Shown here one piece after another: positions 46,113-55,895 of a DNA stretch of 64,000 bases. Origin of the DNA: Microbacterium foliorum. Lineage in GTDB: Bacteria > Actinomycetota > Actinomycetes > Actinomycetales > Microbacteriaceae. Where the stretch lies: the NCBI RefSeq assembly GCF_006385575.1, contig NZ_CP041040.1, forward strand, positions 1,674,001 to 1,738,000, written 5' to 3'. The position numbers and the translations under genes were made by a program. The notes under the pieces are model-generated. The model was given only the letters and a program-made list of their open reading frames with translations. It made no database searches and was not told where the DNA came from. Position 1 is the stretch's first letter. Every line of letters starts with the position of its first letter.

Positions 46113-46948
46113 TCGAGGAGCTCCTGGATCGCGGGGAGCACATCGCTGGTGCCTGCGGCGATGGTGACATCGGCCCAGACATCCGCGCGCGTGGGCTCGC
46201 GGTTGATGATGATGAGGGGGATGCTGCGCCGTCGTGCGCGTTCGACGAGGCGCACCCCGGAGTTGACGACGAGGGAAGAGCCGGCGACGATCAGCGCGTC
46301 GCTGGCACGGAGCAGGGACTCGGCCGCCTTGAACCGGTCTTGAGGGATGTACTCGCCGAAGAACACGACGTCAGGCTTCAGCATCCCTCCGCACACCGTG
46401 CAGACGGGGACGATGAAGCCGTCGGTGGTCTCTGGGAGAACATCGCCGTCGGGGTTCAACGCCACGTTCTCGGGGACCGTGATCCATGGGTTGCGCTCTT
46501 CGATCTGCACGGCGATGTCTCGACGGTCGAATACCTGGCCGCACTTCAGGCAGAGCACCCTGCGCATCGTGCCATGGACTTCGATCACATGAGAGCTGCC
46601 TGCACGCAGATGCAGGCCGTCGACGTTCTGGGTGATGACACCGCTGACGTGGCCGGATGACTCCATCGCGGCGAGCGACAGGTGCCCCGGGTTCGGCTGG
46701 GCTCGGGCGAACGCGCGCCACCCCAGATGCCCCCCGACCCAGTAGCGTCGTCGCGCCGCGTCGTCGGCGAGGTACTTCTGGATGGTCATCGGATCGGTGC
46801 GGTTGCGGGATCCCTCGCCACGGTAGGCGGGGATTCCCGAGTCCGTGGAGATGCCGGCGCCGGTGAGCAATGCGATCTTGCGACCGCGCAGGAGTTCGGC
46901 GGTGCGAGCGATGGTGGCCGACAGTTCGACCGGACTCGATGCGCTCAC
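46109..46948 (-). CDS. Sir2 family NAD-dependent protein deacetylase
   Basis: A 279-residue sirtuin: GAGISTDSGIPAYRG for NAD binding, TQNVDGLHLRAG, the catalytic His in VIEVHGTMRRVLC, and a zinc ribbon with CLKC and CTVC pairs. It removes acyl groups from lysines, in actinobacteria often on acyl-CoA synthetases. GTG 46948 is the start. Confidence 0.94.
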   Translation of the reverse strand: MSASSPVELSATIARTAELLRGRKIALLTGAGISTDSGIPAYRGEGSRNRTDPMTIQKYLADDAARRRYWVGGHLGWRAFARAQPNPGHLSLAAMESSGHVSGVITQNVDGLHLRAGSSHVIEVHGTMRRVLCLKCGQVFDRRDIAVQIEERNPWITVPENVALNPDGDVLPETTDGFIVPVCTVCGGMLKPDVVFFGEYIPQDRFKAAESLLRASDALIVAGSSLVVNSGVRLVERARRRSIPLIIINREPTRADVWADVTIAAGTSDVLPAIQELLE

Positions 46949-47043
46949 AGGACCTCCCCGAGCGAGTCTACGACGTGCAGCGTGGCCGATGCTCCGCCGC
47001 CGACCGTGGAGGCGGCCTCGCGGGCGATGGCAGACTGGGGCTC

Positions 47044-47847
47044 GTGGAACTGCTGCGCGTGACCGATCCGGACGATCGACGACTCGATGACTACCGAGGA
47101 CTCACCGACACCGCGCTCCGGACCGTGAAGGAACCGGCCGGCGGGCTGTACATCGCCGAATCGACCAAGGTGATCGCGCGGGCGGTCGCCGCGGGCCATC
47201 GTCCGCGTTCCGTGCTGGTGCAGGAGCGTCGGGTGGACGACATCAGGGCGATCGTCGGCGATCTCGACGTGCCGGTGTACGTCGTCCCTGACGAGGTGGC
47301 TGAATCGGTGACTGGCTTCGCCGTCCACCGGGGCACGATCGCATCGATGCATCGCCCGGAGCTGCCGACCGTGCGCGAGGTCATCGATGCCGCGAACCTT
47401 GTGCTGATCCTCGAGAACGTCGGCGATCACACCAACGTCGGTGCCGCGTTCCGTGCGGCCGCGGGCCTCGGAGCCGACGCCGTGCTGGTGTCGCCCGGGG
47501 GAGCGGACCCGCTGTATCGACGCAGCGTGCGCGTCAGCATGGGGACCGTGTTCCAGGTGCCGTGGACTCGCATCACGGATTGGGACTCGGCCGTGGCGGA
47601 CCTCCATGCGGCGCGGTTCGACATCGCAGCTCTCGCTCTGAGCGATGACGCCGTGACGCTCGACGCGTACGTCGCGAATCGCCCCGAGCGTGTCGCCATC
47701 GTCATGGGGTCGGAGGGCGACGGACTCTCCCGTACAGCCCTCGACAAGGCCGACACGGTGGTGACGATCCCCATGTCCGGGGGTGTGGATTCCTTGAACG
47801 TGGCATCTGCCGCTGCGGTGACGCTGTGGGCACTCACGTCGCCCTGA
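47044..47847 (+). CDS. TrmH/SpoU family RNA methyltransferase
   Basis: A 267-residue SPOUT methyltransferase. The three motifs are present: LENVGDHTNVGAAFRAA, IVMGSEGDGLS and IPMSGGVDSLNVASAAAV. It 2'-O-methylates rRNA or tRNA; the exact site is unknown. GTG 47044 is chosen; longer readings run antisense through the sirtuin start. Confidence 0.94.
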   Translation: MELLRVTDPDDRRLDDYRGLTDTALRTVKEPAGGLYIAESTKVIARAVAAGHRPRSVLVQERRVDDIRAIVGDLDVPVYVVPDEVAESVTGFAVHRGTIASMHRPELPTVREVIDAANLVLILENVGDHTNVGAAFRAAAGLGADAVLVSPGGADPLYRRSVRVSMGTVFQVPWTRITDWDSAVADLHAARFDIAALALSDDAVTLDAYVANRPERVAIVMGSEGDGLSRTALDKADTVVTIPMSGGVDSLNVASAAAVTLWALTSP

Positions 47848-47861
47848 CCCGCTGACGACAG

Positions 47862-48689
47862 TCAGTCGGCCTTCGGGAAGACGATCGGGGATGGCTCGGG
47901 GCGCTTGGCCACGATGTGATCGCCCGACGACTGGTGGCGCAGGCGCCGCAGGACCCAGGGCACGAGGTGCTCCCGAGCCCAGCCGAGGTCCTCGGTGCGG
48001 GCCTCGCGCCAGGTGCGCAGCGGGATCGTCTCGGGCTGCATGGCCTCGAGATCGTTAGGCACGTTGAGCGCGCGCAGCGCCATGCGGGCGACCTCGTGGT
48101 GGCCCAGCGAGTTGTAGTGCAGGCGGTCGTCGTCGAAGAACCGCATGTCCTGCACGACTTTGAGTGCCCACTGGTCGGCGACGATGCAGTCGTGTCGCTC
48201 GGCGATCGCGCGCACGTTCTCGTTGTAGATGGCGACCTTGCCCCGGAAGGCCCGGAAGACCGGGGTGAAGGCCGTGTCGATTCCGGTGAAGAGCAGGACG
48301 GCGGCGCCCGTCGACGACAGACGTGCTACAGCGTCCTCGAGTTGGGCGGCGATCGCGTCGGGGTCGGTGCCCGGTCGGATCACGTCGTTGCCGCCGGCGC
48401 AGATAGAGACGAGGTCGGGATGCAGCGCCACGGCGGGCTCGATCTGATCGCGCACGATCTGGGCGATCAGCTTGCCGCGCACCGCGAGGTTCGCGTAGGC
48501 GAAGTCATCGACCTGGCGCGAGAGCACCTCGGCGACACGGTCGGCCCAGCCACGGTGGCTGCCGGGGCGGGAGGGATCGGGGTCGCCGATGCCCTCCGTG
48601 AACGAATCGCCGATCGCCACGAAACGTCGCCAAGGGTGCGGGGTCTCGTTGTCGAGCTCCGGGGTTCGGATCGAATCCTGGTCTGTCAT
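47862..48689 (-). CDS. SGNH/GDSL hydrolase
   Basis: A 275-residue SGNH hydrolase: block I AIGDSFTEG with the catalytic Ser, block III ICAGGNDV and block V in LHYNSLGHHEVAR. No signal peptide, so it is probably cytosolic. A GAAGGAGAG site precedes ATG 48689. Substrate unknown; convergent with the methyltransferase gene. Confidence 0.92.
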   Translation of the reverse strand: MTDQDSIRTPELDNETPHPWRRFVAIGDSFTEGIGDPDPSRPGSHRGWADRVAEVLSRQVDDFAYANLAVRGKLIAQIVRDQIEPAVALHPDLVSICAGGNDVIRPGTDPDAIAAQLEDAVARLSSTGAAVLLFTGIDTAFTPVFRAFRGKVAIYNENVRAIAERHDCIVADQWALKVVQDMRFFDDDRLHYNSLGHHEVARMALRALNVPNDLEAMQPETIPLRTWREARTEDLGWAREHLVPWVLRRLRHQSSGDHIVAKRPEPSPIVFPKAD

Positions 48690-48821
48690 CCAGCTCTCCT
48701 TCGCGAACGAGCGCGGCCGTGTGTGGCGGCCACGCAGTGACCGAGCCTACCCGGGTGCGAGGGGCCGGGCGAGACGCGCGCGGCAGAGCGCGCGAGCGTG
48801 CCGAGTGTCGGCGGCAGCGAT

Positions 48822-48827
48822 TATCGT
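48822..48827 (+). promoter_or_regulatory. -10 hexamer TATCGT, leaderless promoter
   Basis: TATCGT, 7-nt spacer, then ATG 48835. Confidence 0.4.
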
Positions 48828-48834
48828 TGTCTCG

Positions 48835-50577
48835 ATGCTCTCTCCGTCCTTTCCTCAGCGTGCCCCTTGGGGAACCGCAAACAAGCTGCGCGCCTGGCAG
48901 CAGGAGGCGCTCGAACAGTACTTCCAGGCCGATCAGCGCGACTTCCTCGTGGCGGCGACACCGGGTGCAGGAAAGACGACGTTCGCCCTCACCCTCGCTG
49001 TCGAGCTGATGCGCATGGGCGAGGTCAACCGGATCATCGTGGTCGCCCCGACCGAGCACCTCAAGACGCAATGGGCTGATGCCGCGGCTCGCGTGCACAT
49101 CCGTCTCGATCCGCGATTCCGCAACAGTCACTGGGCGCCGGCGCGGCACTATCACGGTGCCGTGGTCACCTACGCGCAGGTGGCGGCGAAGTCCTCGGTG
49201 CATCGCCATCTGACCGAAGACGCCAAGACGCTCGTCGTCCTCGACGAGGTGCATCACGGTGGCGACGCGCTCAGCTGGGGCGACGCGATCCGCGATGCGT
49301 ACGGACCGGCGAAGCGCCGACTGCTGCTCTCGGGCACCCCGTTCCGCAGCGACACCGCCCCGATCCCGTTCGTCGAGTACCACCCTGACGAGTCCGGTGC
49401 CCGCATCTCCCGCACCGACTACAACTACGGCTACGGGCGCGCACTGGCCGACGGCGTCGTCCGTCCCGTGCTCTTCCACATGTACGCGGGCAAGATGCGC
49501 TGGCGCACGAGCAGCGGAGACGAGCTCGAGACGCATCTCGGCCAGGACAACACGAAAGACGTCACGTCGCAGGCCTGGCGCACGGCGCTCGACCCCGAGG
49601 GCGAGTGGATGCCTGCGGTGCTCTCCGCCGCGGATCGTCGTCTGACCGAGATCAGGCACCACGTGCCCGATGCCGGGGGACTCGTGCTCGCGACAGACCA
49701 GACGGTCGCGCGCGCGTACGCCAAGATCCTGCACAGCATCACCGGTCAGCAGCCCACGATCGTCCTGTCCGATGACGCGACCGCCTCCGAGCGCATCGAG
49801 AAGTTCAGCAACAGCGAGGATCGCTGGATGGTGGCGGTGCGCATGGTGTCGGAGGGTGTCGATGTGCCGAGGCTCGCGGTCGGGGTCTACGCGACCTCCT
49901 CATCGACGCCGCTCTTCTTCGCCCAGGCGATCGGCCGCTTCGTGCGGGCGCGCCGCAGGGGAGAGGCGGCGAGTGTCTTCCTTCCTCAGGTTCCGGTGCT
50001 CATGGGGCTCGCGAACGAGATGGACAAACAGCGCGACCATGCGCTCGATCGTCAGTCGAAAGACGACGACGGGCTCGAGGACTCACTGCTCGAGTCGGCA
50101 AACCGCGAAGACGATGCGTCGGATGCTCTCACGCAGGAGTTCAGCTATCAAGCGCTCTCGTCGGTGGCGCACTTCGACCGGGTCGTGTTCGAAGGCCAGG
50201 AGTTCGGTCAGCTCGCCGAGCCGGGCACGCCCGAGGAGGAGGAATTCATCGGCTTCCCCGGTCTTCTCGAGCCCGAGCACGTGCACGAGCTGCTGATGCA
50301 GCGGCAGGCACGTCAGACGCGTCTGCGTGAGACGCGGGAGGCCGAGGCAGGGCCGACCGAGACGACCACGCTCCCGGCGCCGCTGCATCGCACGCTTCGC
50401 GAGCAGCGCCAGCTGTTGAACAGCCTCGTGGGCCTGTATGCCCGCCAGAAGGGCGAGCCGCACGGGGCGGTGCACGCGGAGCTGCGCAGGATCTGCGGTG
50501 GTCCGGCTGTCGCGCAGGCGACGGTCACACAGTTGCAATCGCGCATCGACGTGCTCCGCAAGCGCGTCCGCTCCTGA
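48835..50577 (+). CDS. DEAD/DEAH box helicase (SF2)
   Basis: A 580-residue SF2 helicase: Walker A ATPGAGKTT, motif II DEVHH, motif III LLSGTPFR, and the C-terminal lobe with VSEGVDVPRLAVGVYAT and IGRFVRARRRGE. The tail of about 150 residues is helical and acidic and has no recognised domain. The DNA or RNA role is unknown. Start ATG 48835 follows TATCGT by 7 nt; the longer frame overlaps the divergent GDSL gene. Confidence 0.92.
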   Translation: MLSPSFPQRAPWGTANKLRAWQQEALEQYFQADQRDFLVAATPGAGKTTFALTLAVELMRMGEVNRIIVVAPTEHLKTQWADAAARVHIRLDPRFRNSHWAPARHYHGAVVTYAQVAAKSSVHRHLTEDAKTLVVLDEVHHGGDALSWGDAIRDAYGPAKRRLLLSGTPFRSDTAPIPFVEYHPDESGARISRTDYNYGYGRALADGVVRPVLFHMYAGKMRWRTSSGDELETHLGQDNTKDVTSQAWRTALDPEGEWMPAVLSAADRRLTEIRHHVPDAGGLVLATDQTVARAYAKILHSITGQQPTIVLSDDATASERIEKFSNSEDRWMVAVRMVSEGVDVPRLAVGVYATSSSTPLFFAQAIGRFVRARRRGEAASVFLPQVPVLMGLANEMDKQRDHALDRQSKDDDGLEDSLLESANREDDASDALTQEFSYQALSSVAHFDRVVFEGQEFGQLAEPGTPEEEEFIGFPGLLEPEHVHELLMQRQARQTRLRETREAEAGPTETTTLPAPLHRTLREQRQLLNSLVGLYARQKGEPHGAVHAELRRICGGPAVAQATVTQLQSRIDVLRKRVRS

Positions 50578-50702
50578 ATCCGGCCCTCGGTTCGGACGCC
50601 CGAAAAGCTGGCAATCATGCTCCCGGTGCCGTCGCGACGGGAGCTCGAAGCTAGCGTTGAACGGTTGCCCCGATCTCGGGGACCGTCGATCAGGAGACTC
50701 TC

Positions 50703-51800
50703 ATGACAGCCCCCGCTGCCGCCGACCCGACCGCCGCAGACCGTCGCCGCTGGGCACGCTATCTCGTCGAGGAACGCGCCGAAGGACACGTGTACCAGAA
50801 GCTCGCGAGCCGCCGCACGGGCGAGGAGCGCGAGATCCTGCTCAGCCTCGCCGATGCCGAGCGTCGCCACGAGCAGCACTGGCTCGACCTGCTGGGCGCT
50901 GAGCCCGCGCGGCTGCCGCGAGCGGGCATCCGTTCACGCCTGCTCGGCTGGATGGCCGGGCGTTTCGGATCCATCTTCGTCCTCGCGCTCGCGCAGAGCG
51001 CCGAAGCCAGATCTCCGTACGACTCCGAGCAGTACGCGACACCTGCGATGCGTGCCGACGAGAAGGTGCACTACGAGGTGGTCCGAGGGCTCGCTGCGCG
51101 CGGCCGACGCCGCCTGTCCGGTTCGTTCCGTGCGGCCGTCTTCGGCGCGAACGACGGCCTGGTGAGCAACCTCGCGCTCGTGCTCGGCATCGGTGCCACG
51201 GGCGTCAGCTCCGCGTTCGTGCTGTTCAGCGGGATCGCGGGTCTGCTCGCCGGTGCTCTGTCGATGGGCGCGGGGGAGTTCGTCTCGGTGCGCTCCCAGC
51301 GCGAGCTTCTGGCGTCCACGGAAGCGAACGAGGATGCCGCCGCATCCGCTGCGGACCTCGACATCGACGAGAACGAACTCGCACTGGTCTACAGGACGCG
51401 CGGAATCGGCCAACAGGAGGCGCTCGAGCGCGCACGACGGATAGTGGACGCCGCGCGTGCCGGAGTCGAGCGCACGACGACGGGGCCGATCCACATCCAC
51501 ACCGGAGACGACCACGAGATCGTCGGCAGCGACTGGACGGCGGCCATCTCGAGCTTCCTGCTCTTCGCGTCCGGCGCGATCATTCCCGTGCTCCCGTGGA
51601 TCTTCGGACTGGAGGGGACCACTGCGGTGGTCGTCGCGCTCGTGCTGGTGGGTGTCGCTCTGCTGTCGACCGGAGCGATGGTCGGGATCCTGTCGGGCGG
51701 ACCACCTCTGCGTCGCGCGCTGCGGCAGCTGGCGATCGGCTTCGGCGCCGCGGCTGTCACGTACGTGCTCGGGCTGGTGTTCGGCGTCGGAGCGCTCTGA
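50703..51800 (+). CDS. Membrane-bound ferritin: ferritin-like domain fused to VIT1/CCC1 transporter
   Basis: A 365-residue fusion. The first 140 residues form a four-helix ferritin-like domain with carboxylate/His pairs (EERAEGHVYQKLA, DAERRHEQHWLDLL, DEKVHYEVV). The rest is a VIT1/CCC1 transporter: AVFGANDGLVSNLALVLG, AGALSMGAGEFVSVRSQREL and three C-terminal membrane helices. This matches MbfA-type iron or manganese exporters. ATG 50703 follows an AGGAGA site. Confidence 0.93.
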   Translation: MTAPAAADPTAADRRRWARYLVEERAEGHVYQKLASRRTGEEREILLSLADAERRHEQHWLDLLGAEPARLPRAGIRSRLLGWMAGRFGSIFVLALAQSAEARSPYDSEQYATPAMRADEKVHYEVVRGLAARGRRRLSGSFRAAVFGANDGLVSNLALVLGIGATGVSSAFVLFSGIAGLLAGALSMGAGEFVSVRSQRELLASTEANEDAAASAADLDIDENELALVYRTRGIGQQEALERARRIVDAARAGVERTTTGPIHIHTGDDHEIVGSDWTAAISSFLLFASGAIIPVLPWIFGLEGTTAVVVALVLVGVALLSTGAMVGILSGGPPLRRALRQLAIGFGAAAVTYVLGLVFGVGAL

Positions 51801-51844
51801 CGCCGGCGCCTGCCCGACGACACGGAGAGTTTGGGGTACGAAGA

Positions 51845-51877
51845 AGGCCTCGGATATCGAGTGGATATCCGAGGCCT
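51845..51877 (-). terminator. Hairpin downstream of tRNA-Leu
   Basis: Perfect 14-bp stem (AGGCCTCGGATATC and complement) with a 5-nt loop, followed on the minus strand by CTTCTT. It lies directly 3' of tRNA-Leu. Confidence 0.75.
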
Positions 51878-51882
51878 GTCTG

Positions 51883-51965
51883 TGCGCGGAGGGGGACTTG
51901 AACCCCCACGCCCTTACGGGCACTACGACCTCAACGTAGCGCGTCTACCATTCCGCCACCCGCGC
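51883..51965 (-). tRNA. tRNA-Leu (GAG)
   Basis: A class II tRNA on the minus strand: acceptor GCGCGGG pairs at the 3' end with CTCCGCGC, the anticodon loop TTGAGGT gives GAG, and there is a long variable arm (TGCCCGTAAGGGCG). The 3' CCA is not encoded. Confidence 0.96.
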
Positions 51966-52065
51966 AGGTGTTGGATGTTCGTTGCCGAACGAAGATTTAC
52001 ATTAGCACGAGCTTCGAGCCTCTCAGAAACCGGCGGCGACGCCCGGGCGCGCCACGGCGCTTCGA

Positions 52066-52071
52066 TAGCCT
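52066..52071 (+). promoter_or_regulatory. -10 hexamer TAGCCT, leaderless promoter
   Basis: TAGCCT, then GGACCTC, then ATG 52079. Confidence 0.45.
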
Positions 52072-52078
52072 GGACCTC

Positions 52079-53374
52079 ATGACTGACGTGGCTCTCCCCG
52101 AGGTGGTTCGCATCGCGAGCGACCTGATCCGATTCGACACCTCGAACTTCGGCGGAGGCAACGCGAAGGGCGAGCGCGAAGCCGCCGAGTACGTCGGCGC
52201 GTATCTGCAGGAGCTGGGCCTGGACGTCGAGTACTACGAGCCGATCCCGCGGCGCACGAATGTGATGGCGCGCGTGCCCGGTCGCGATCGGAGCAAGCCG
52301 GCCCTCGTCGTGCACGGACACCTCGACGTGGTCCCGGCCATGGCCGAGGACTGGAGCGTCGACCCGTTCGCAGGCATCGTGAAAGACGGCCTGCTCTGGG
52401 GGCGCGGAGCGGTCGACATGAAGAACATGAACGCGATGATCCTCACCGCTGTCGCAGACCTCCTGCGTGCGGGGGAGCAGCCGGAACGGGATCTGGTGCT
52501 CGCCTTCTTCGCCGACGAGGAGAACGGCGGCGTCGAGGGCTCGGCTCTCGTCGTGCAGAACCACCCGGAGTGGTTCGCGGGAGCGACCGAGGCCATCAGC
52601 GAGGTGGGCGGCTATTCGATCACGGTCGACGATCGCCGCGCCTACCTGCTGCAGGTGGGGGAGAAGGCGCTCATCTGGATCCGTCTCGTCGCGAGGGGGC
52701 GTGCCGGCCACGGAAGCCGTCTGCACGATGACAACGCCGTCACAAAGCTCTCCGAGGCCGTCGCGGCCCTCGGACGCACCCGGTGGCCCCTTCGGCTCAC
52801 ACCCACCACCGAGGCGCTGCTGCAGGGGCTCAGCGACCTCACCGGCCGCTCCGTCGACGACCCGGACGCCCTCGCGGCCGCCGCCGGCCCCGCTGAGGCG
52901 TTCCTCCGTTCGTCGTTCCGGACGACGACGAACCCGACGGCTCTCACCGCGGGGTACAAGCACAACGTGATCCCCGAACGTGCCGAAGCGCTGATCGACG
53001 TGCGCGTGATCCCGGGAACCGAGGACGAGGTGCTCGCCGAACTCCAGCAGATCGTCGGCGACGACGTCGAGATCCAGACGGTCGTGCGAGACATCGGTAT
53101 GGAGACGCCGTTCGAGGGCGAACTCGTCGAGGCGATGGTGGCCAGCCTCGGCCGTCACGATCCCGGCGTCCCGGTCATCCCATACCTGCTGGGTGCGGGG
53201 ACCGACAACAAGGCACTGGCCTATCTCGGCATCACCGGGTACGGGTTCGCGCCCTTGCGCCTTCCTGCCGACCTCGACTTCACAGGGATGTTCCACGGAG
53301 TCGATGAGCGAGTGCCCGTAGAATCGCTTGTCTTCGGTCAGCAGGTGCTGGCCGATCTGCTGCGCACGTATTGA
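52079..53374 (+). CDS. M20/M25/M40 family metallopeptidase
   Basis: A 431-residue zinc peptidase/deacylase. Metal-binding motifs: VVHGHLDVVP, the bridging Asp in GRGAVDMKN, and the catalytic Glu-Glu in FFADEENGG; the final His is in GMFHGVDERVP. The lid (dimerisation) domain contains RAGHGSRLHDDNAV. It releases amino acids or acyl groups from peptides. ATG 52079 is used; upstream codons lie in the tRNA-Leu region. Confidence 0.94.
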   Translation: MTDVALPEVVRIASDLIRFDTSNFGGGNAKGEREAAEYVGAYLQELGLDVEYYEPIPRRTNVMARVPGRDRSKPALVVHGHLDVVPAMAEDWSVDPFAGIVKDGLLWGRGAVDMKNMNAMILTAVADLLRAGEQPERDLVLAFFADEENGGVEGSALVVQNHPEWFAGATEAISEVGGYSITVDDRRAYLLQVGEKALIWIRLVARGRAGHGSRLHDDNAVTKLSEAVAALGRTRWPLRLTPTTEALLQGLSDLTGRSVDDPDALAAAAGPAEAFLRSSFRTTTNPTALTAGYKHNVIPERAEALIDVRVIPGTEDEVLAELQQIVGDDVEIQTVVRDIGMETPFEGELVEAMVASLGRHDPGVPVIPYLLGAGTDNKALAYLGITGYGFAPLRLPADLDFTGMFHGVDERVPVESLVFGQQVLADLLRTY

Positions 53375-53419
53375 GCGCTCTGCTCCACGTCAGCGCACCA
53401 CGACTCAGAAAGCTCCTCC

Positions 53420-54244
53420 ATGCACTTGTTCGAAGCGCTCATCCTCGGCATCGTCCAGGGATTGACCGAGTTCCTCCCGATCTCCTCCAGCGCGCATCTG
53501 CGCATCCTCGGCACCTTCCTGCCGTCCGGTGAGGACCCTGGCGCCGCGTTCACCGCGATCACCCAGATCGGCACGGAGGCGGCGGTCGTGGTGTTCTTCT
53601 GGCGCGACATCGTCCGTATCATCGCGCAGTGGTTCCGATCGCTGACGGGCAGGGTGCCGCGCACCGATCCGGATGCCCGGATGGGGTGGATGATCATCAT
53701 CGGCAGCATCCCGATCGTGCTGCTCGGACTGCTCTTCCAGGATCAGATCGAGACGGTCTTCCGGTCGCTGTGGATCGTGGCGATCATGCTGATCGTGTTC
53801 GGCATCCTGCTCGGCATCGCCGACCACGTGGGCGCGAAGCGACGCAAGCTCGACCAGCTGACCTATCCGCACGGCATCGCCTACGGCTTCGCGCAGGCGC
53901 TCGCGCTGATCCCCGGTGTGTCGCGCTCAGGCGGCACCATCACGATGGGGCTGTTCCTCGGCTACGAGCGCGCGGCCGCCGCGCGCTACGCGTTCCTGCT
54001 GGCGATTCCCGCCGTGTTCGGCAGTGGCTTCTATCAGCTCTTCAAGAGCTGGGACGAGCCGTCGTTCTTCTCGTTCGGCGACACGCTGGCGGCGACCGGC
54101 ATCGCCTTCGTCGTGGCGCTCGCGGTCATCGCGTTCTTCATGAACTACATCTCGAAGCGCAGTTTCCTGCCGTTCGTGATCTACCGCATCCTGCTGGGCA
54201 CGGTGCTGCTGGTCCTGCTCGGGACCGGCGTCATCGCGGCATAG
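53420..54244 (+). CDS. uppP: Undecaprenyl-diphosphatase
   Basis: UppP/BacA (274 residues) dephosphorylates undecaprenyl diphosphate and recycles the cell-wall lipid carrier. The catalytic signatures are present: [20 protein letters not shown] and [13 protein letters not shown], within about eight membrane helices. It confers bacitracin tolerance when abundant. ATG 53420, 46 nt after the M20 peptidase. Confidence 0.97.
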   Translation: MHLFEALILGIVQGLTEFLPISSSAHLRILGTFLPSGEDPGAAFTAITQIGTEAAVVVFFWRDIVRIIAQWFRSLTGRVPRTDPDARMGWMIIIGSIPIVLLGLLFQDQIETVFRSLWIVAIMLIVFGILLGIADHVGAKRRKLDQLTYPHGIAYGFAQALALIPGVSRSGGTITMGLFLGYERAAAARYAFLLAIPAVFGSGFYQLFKSWDEPSFFSFGDTLAATGIAFVVALAVIAFFMNYISKRSFLPFVIYRILLGTVLLVLLGTGVIAA

Positions 54245-54271
54245 CAGCGCGACGCCCGGAGACCTCCGAGC

Positions 54272-55120
54272 TCAGCGCTTGTGGTCTCCGGGGCCGTCGC
54301 CGCGGCGCTTCAGGTAGCGCTCGAAGGCCTGGGCGATCGCATCGCCGGATGCATCGGGGGAGTCCCACGTGTCGCGGGTCTGCTCGAGCTGACGGATGTA
54401 CTCCGTCATGTCCTCGTCATCGGCGGCTGCCGCGTCGATCGACGCCTCCCATGCAGCGGCCTCCGTGCGCAGGTGATCGCGCGAGATGTCGACTCCGGTC
54501 AGCTCCTCGAGCCGGTCGAGCAGTGCGAGGGTGACCTTCGGCGAAGGCGTGGCCGAGGCCACGTAGTGCGGCACGCTCGCCCACAGGCTCGCGGTCGGGA
54601 TGCCGGCGCTCTCGGCGAAGTGCTCGATGACGCTGAGAATGCCGACGGGCCCCTCGTAGAGCGACCGCTCGAGGCCATGGGCCTCGCGGACCTGCTCGTT
54701 CTGGCTCGACGCGAAGATCGAGATCGGTCGCGTGTGGGGCACATCCGAGAGCATCGCGCCGAGGGTCACGAACCCCGTGATGTCGTCGCGGAGGGCGACG
54801 TCGATGAACTCCGCGGCGAAAGACTGCCAGGTGCGAGCGGGCTCGACTCCCGTCAGCACCCAGAACTCGGGACCTGGCCCTGGGTCGCGCGGACGCCACA
54901 GCCCGGCCTCCGGCCAGGTGAGCTGGCGGCGGCCATCGGCATCCATCTTCGTGGCCGGGCGGGTGTACTGATAGTCGAAGTACAGCTCCGGGTCGATGGA
55001 GTGCACGAGGTCGTAGTCGTTCGCGGAACGCAGCGCGGCGATCGCGCCGCTCGCGGCCTCACCCGCGTCGTTCCAGCCATCGAAGGCGACGATGACGATG
55101 CGTGAACCGAGGACATCCAT
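54272..55120 (-). CDS. PAC2 family protein
   Basis: A 282-residue protein of the PAC2 (proteasome assembly chaperone-like) family: VIVAFDGWNDAGEAASGA, EFWVLTGVEPARTW, and PTASLWASVPHYV. In actinobacteria this family is widespread, including species without a proteasome, and the role is not known. ATG 55120 has a GGGAG site. It is divergent to the HAD gene. Confidence 0.92.
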   Translation of the reverse strand: MDVLGSRIVIVAFDGWNDAGEAASGAIAALRSANDYDLVHSIDPELYFDYQYTRPATKMDADGRRQLTWPEAGLWRPRDPGPGPEFWVLTGVEPARTWQSFAAEFIDVALRDDITGFVTLGAMLSDVPHTRPISIFASSQNEQVREAHGLERSLYEGPVGILSVIEHFAESAGIPTASLWASVPHYVASATPSPKVTLALLDRLEELTGVDISRDHLRTEAAAWEASIDAAAADDEDMTEYIRQLEQTRDTWDSPDASGDAIAQAFERYLKRRGDGPGDHKR

Positions 55121-55199
55121 CGTGGGCTCCCTTCGCCAGTTCCGGATCGGTATTCCTCCAGGCTAGTCCGACCGCGCGGGGACCGGGCGGAGCCACGGG

Positions 55200-55205
55200 T
55201 AACAT
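55200..55205 (+). promoter_or_regulatory. -10 hexamer TAACAT, leaderless promoter
   Basis: TAACAT, then GGTTCG, then GTG 55212. It drives the HAD-trmI gene pair. Confidence 0.45.
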
Positions 55206-55211
55206 GGTTCG

Positions 55212-55895
55212 GTGAGCAGACAGCCCCGCGCGATCCTCTGGGACATGGACGGAACCCTCGTCGACACCGAGCCGTATTGGATGGCGGCCGAGACGGCGCT
55301 GGTCGAATCCTTCGGGGGCACGTGGACCCATGCGGACGCCCTCCAGCTCGTCGGCAACGGCCTCATCGACAGCGCGATCATCCTGCAGAACGCCGGTGTC
55401 GACATGGACGCACAGGCGATCATCTCGCTCCTCACCGACGGAGTGCAGGACGCGCTGCGCACCCAGGGAGTGCCTTTCCGCCCCGGTGCACGCGAGCTGC
55501 TGCAGGATCTGAAGTCGGCGGGCATCCCGACCGGCCTCGTCACGATGTCGCTGCGTCGCATGGCCCTGAGCGTCGTCGAGCTGATCGAGTTCGAGGCCTT
55601 CGACATCGTCGTCGCCGGCGACGATGTGACCCATCCCAAGCCCCACCCTGAGCCGTACCTGCACGCAGCGTCGCTGCTCGAGATCGACATCGCCGACGCC
55701 GTGGTCATCGAGGACTCGCCGACAGGACTTCGCGCGGGCATCGCAGCCGGCGCCGTCGCTCTCGGTGTGCCGCACATCGTCTCCCTCGACGATGTCGGGG
55801 CACACGAGCTCTGGCCCAGCCTCGAGGGCCGCACGGCCGCCGATCTGATCGAACTCTTCGATCGCAAGACCTCCATGACGGGAGCCACCCGATGA
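55212..55895 (+). CDS. HAD family hydrolase
   Basis: A 227-residue HAD phosphatase: motif I WDMDGTLVDTEP, motif II in TGLVTMS, motif III with the Lys in HPKPHPEPY and motif IV VVIEDSPTGLRAG. It probably removes phosphate from a small sugar phosphate or nucleotide. GTG 55212; the stop overlaps the trmI start (ATGA). Confidence 0.93.
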   Translation: MSRQPRAILWDMDGTLVDTEPYWMAAETALVESFGGTWTHADALQLVGNGLIDSAIILQNAGVDMDAQAIISLLTDGVQDALRTQGVPFRPGARELLQDLKSAGIPTGLVTMSLRRMALSVVELIEFEAFDIVVAGDDVTHPKPHPEPYLHAASLLEIDIADAVVIEDSPTGLRAGIAAGAVALGVPHIVSLDDVGAHELWPSLEGRTAADLIELFDRKTSMTGATR

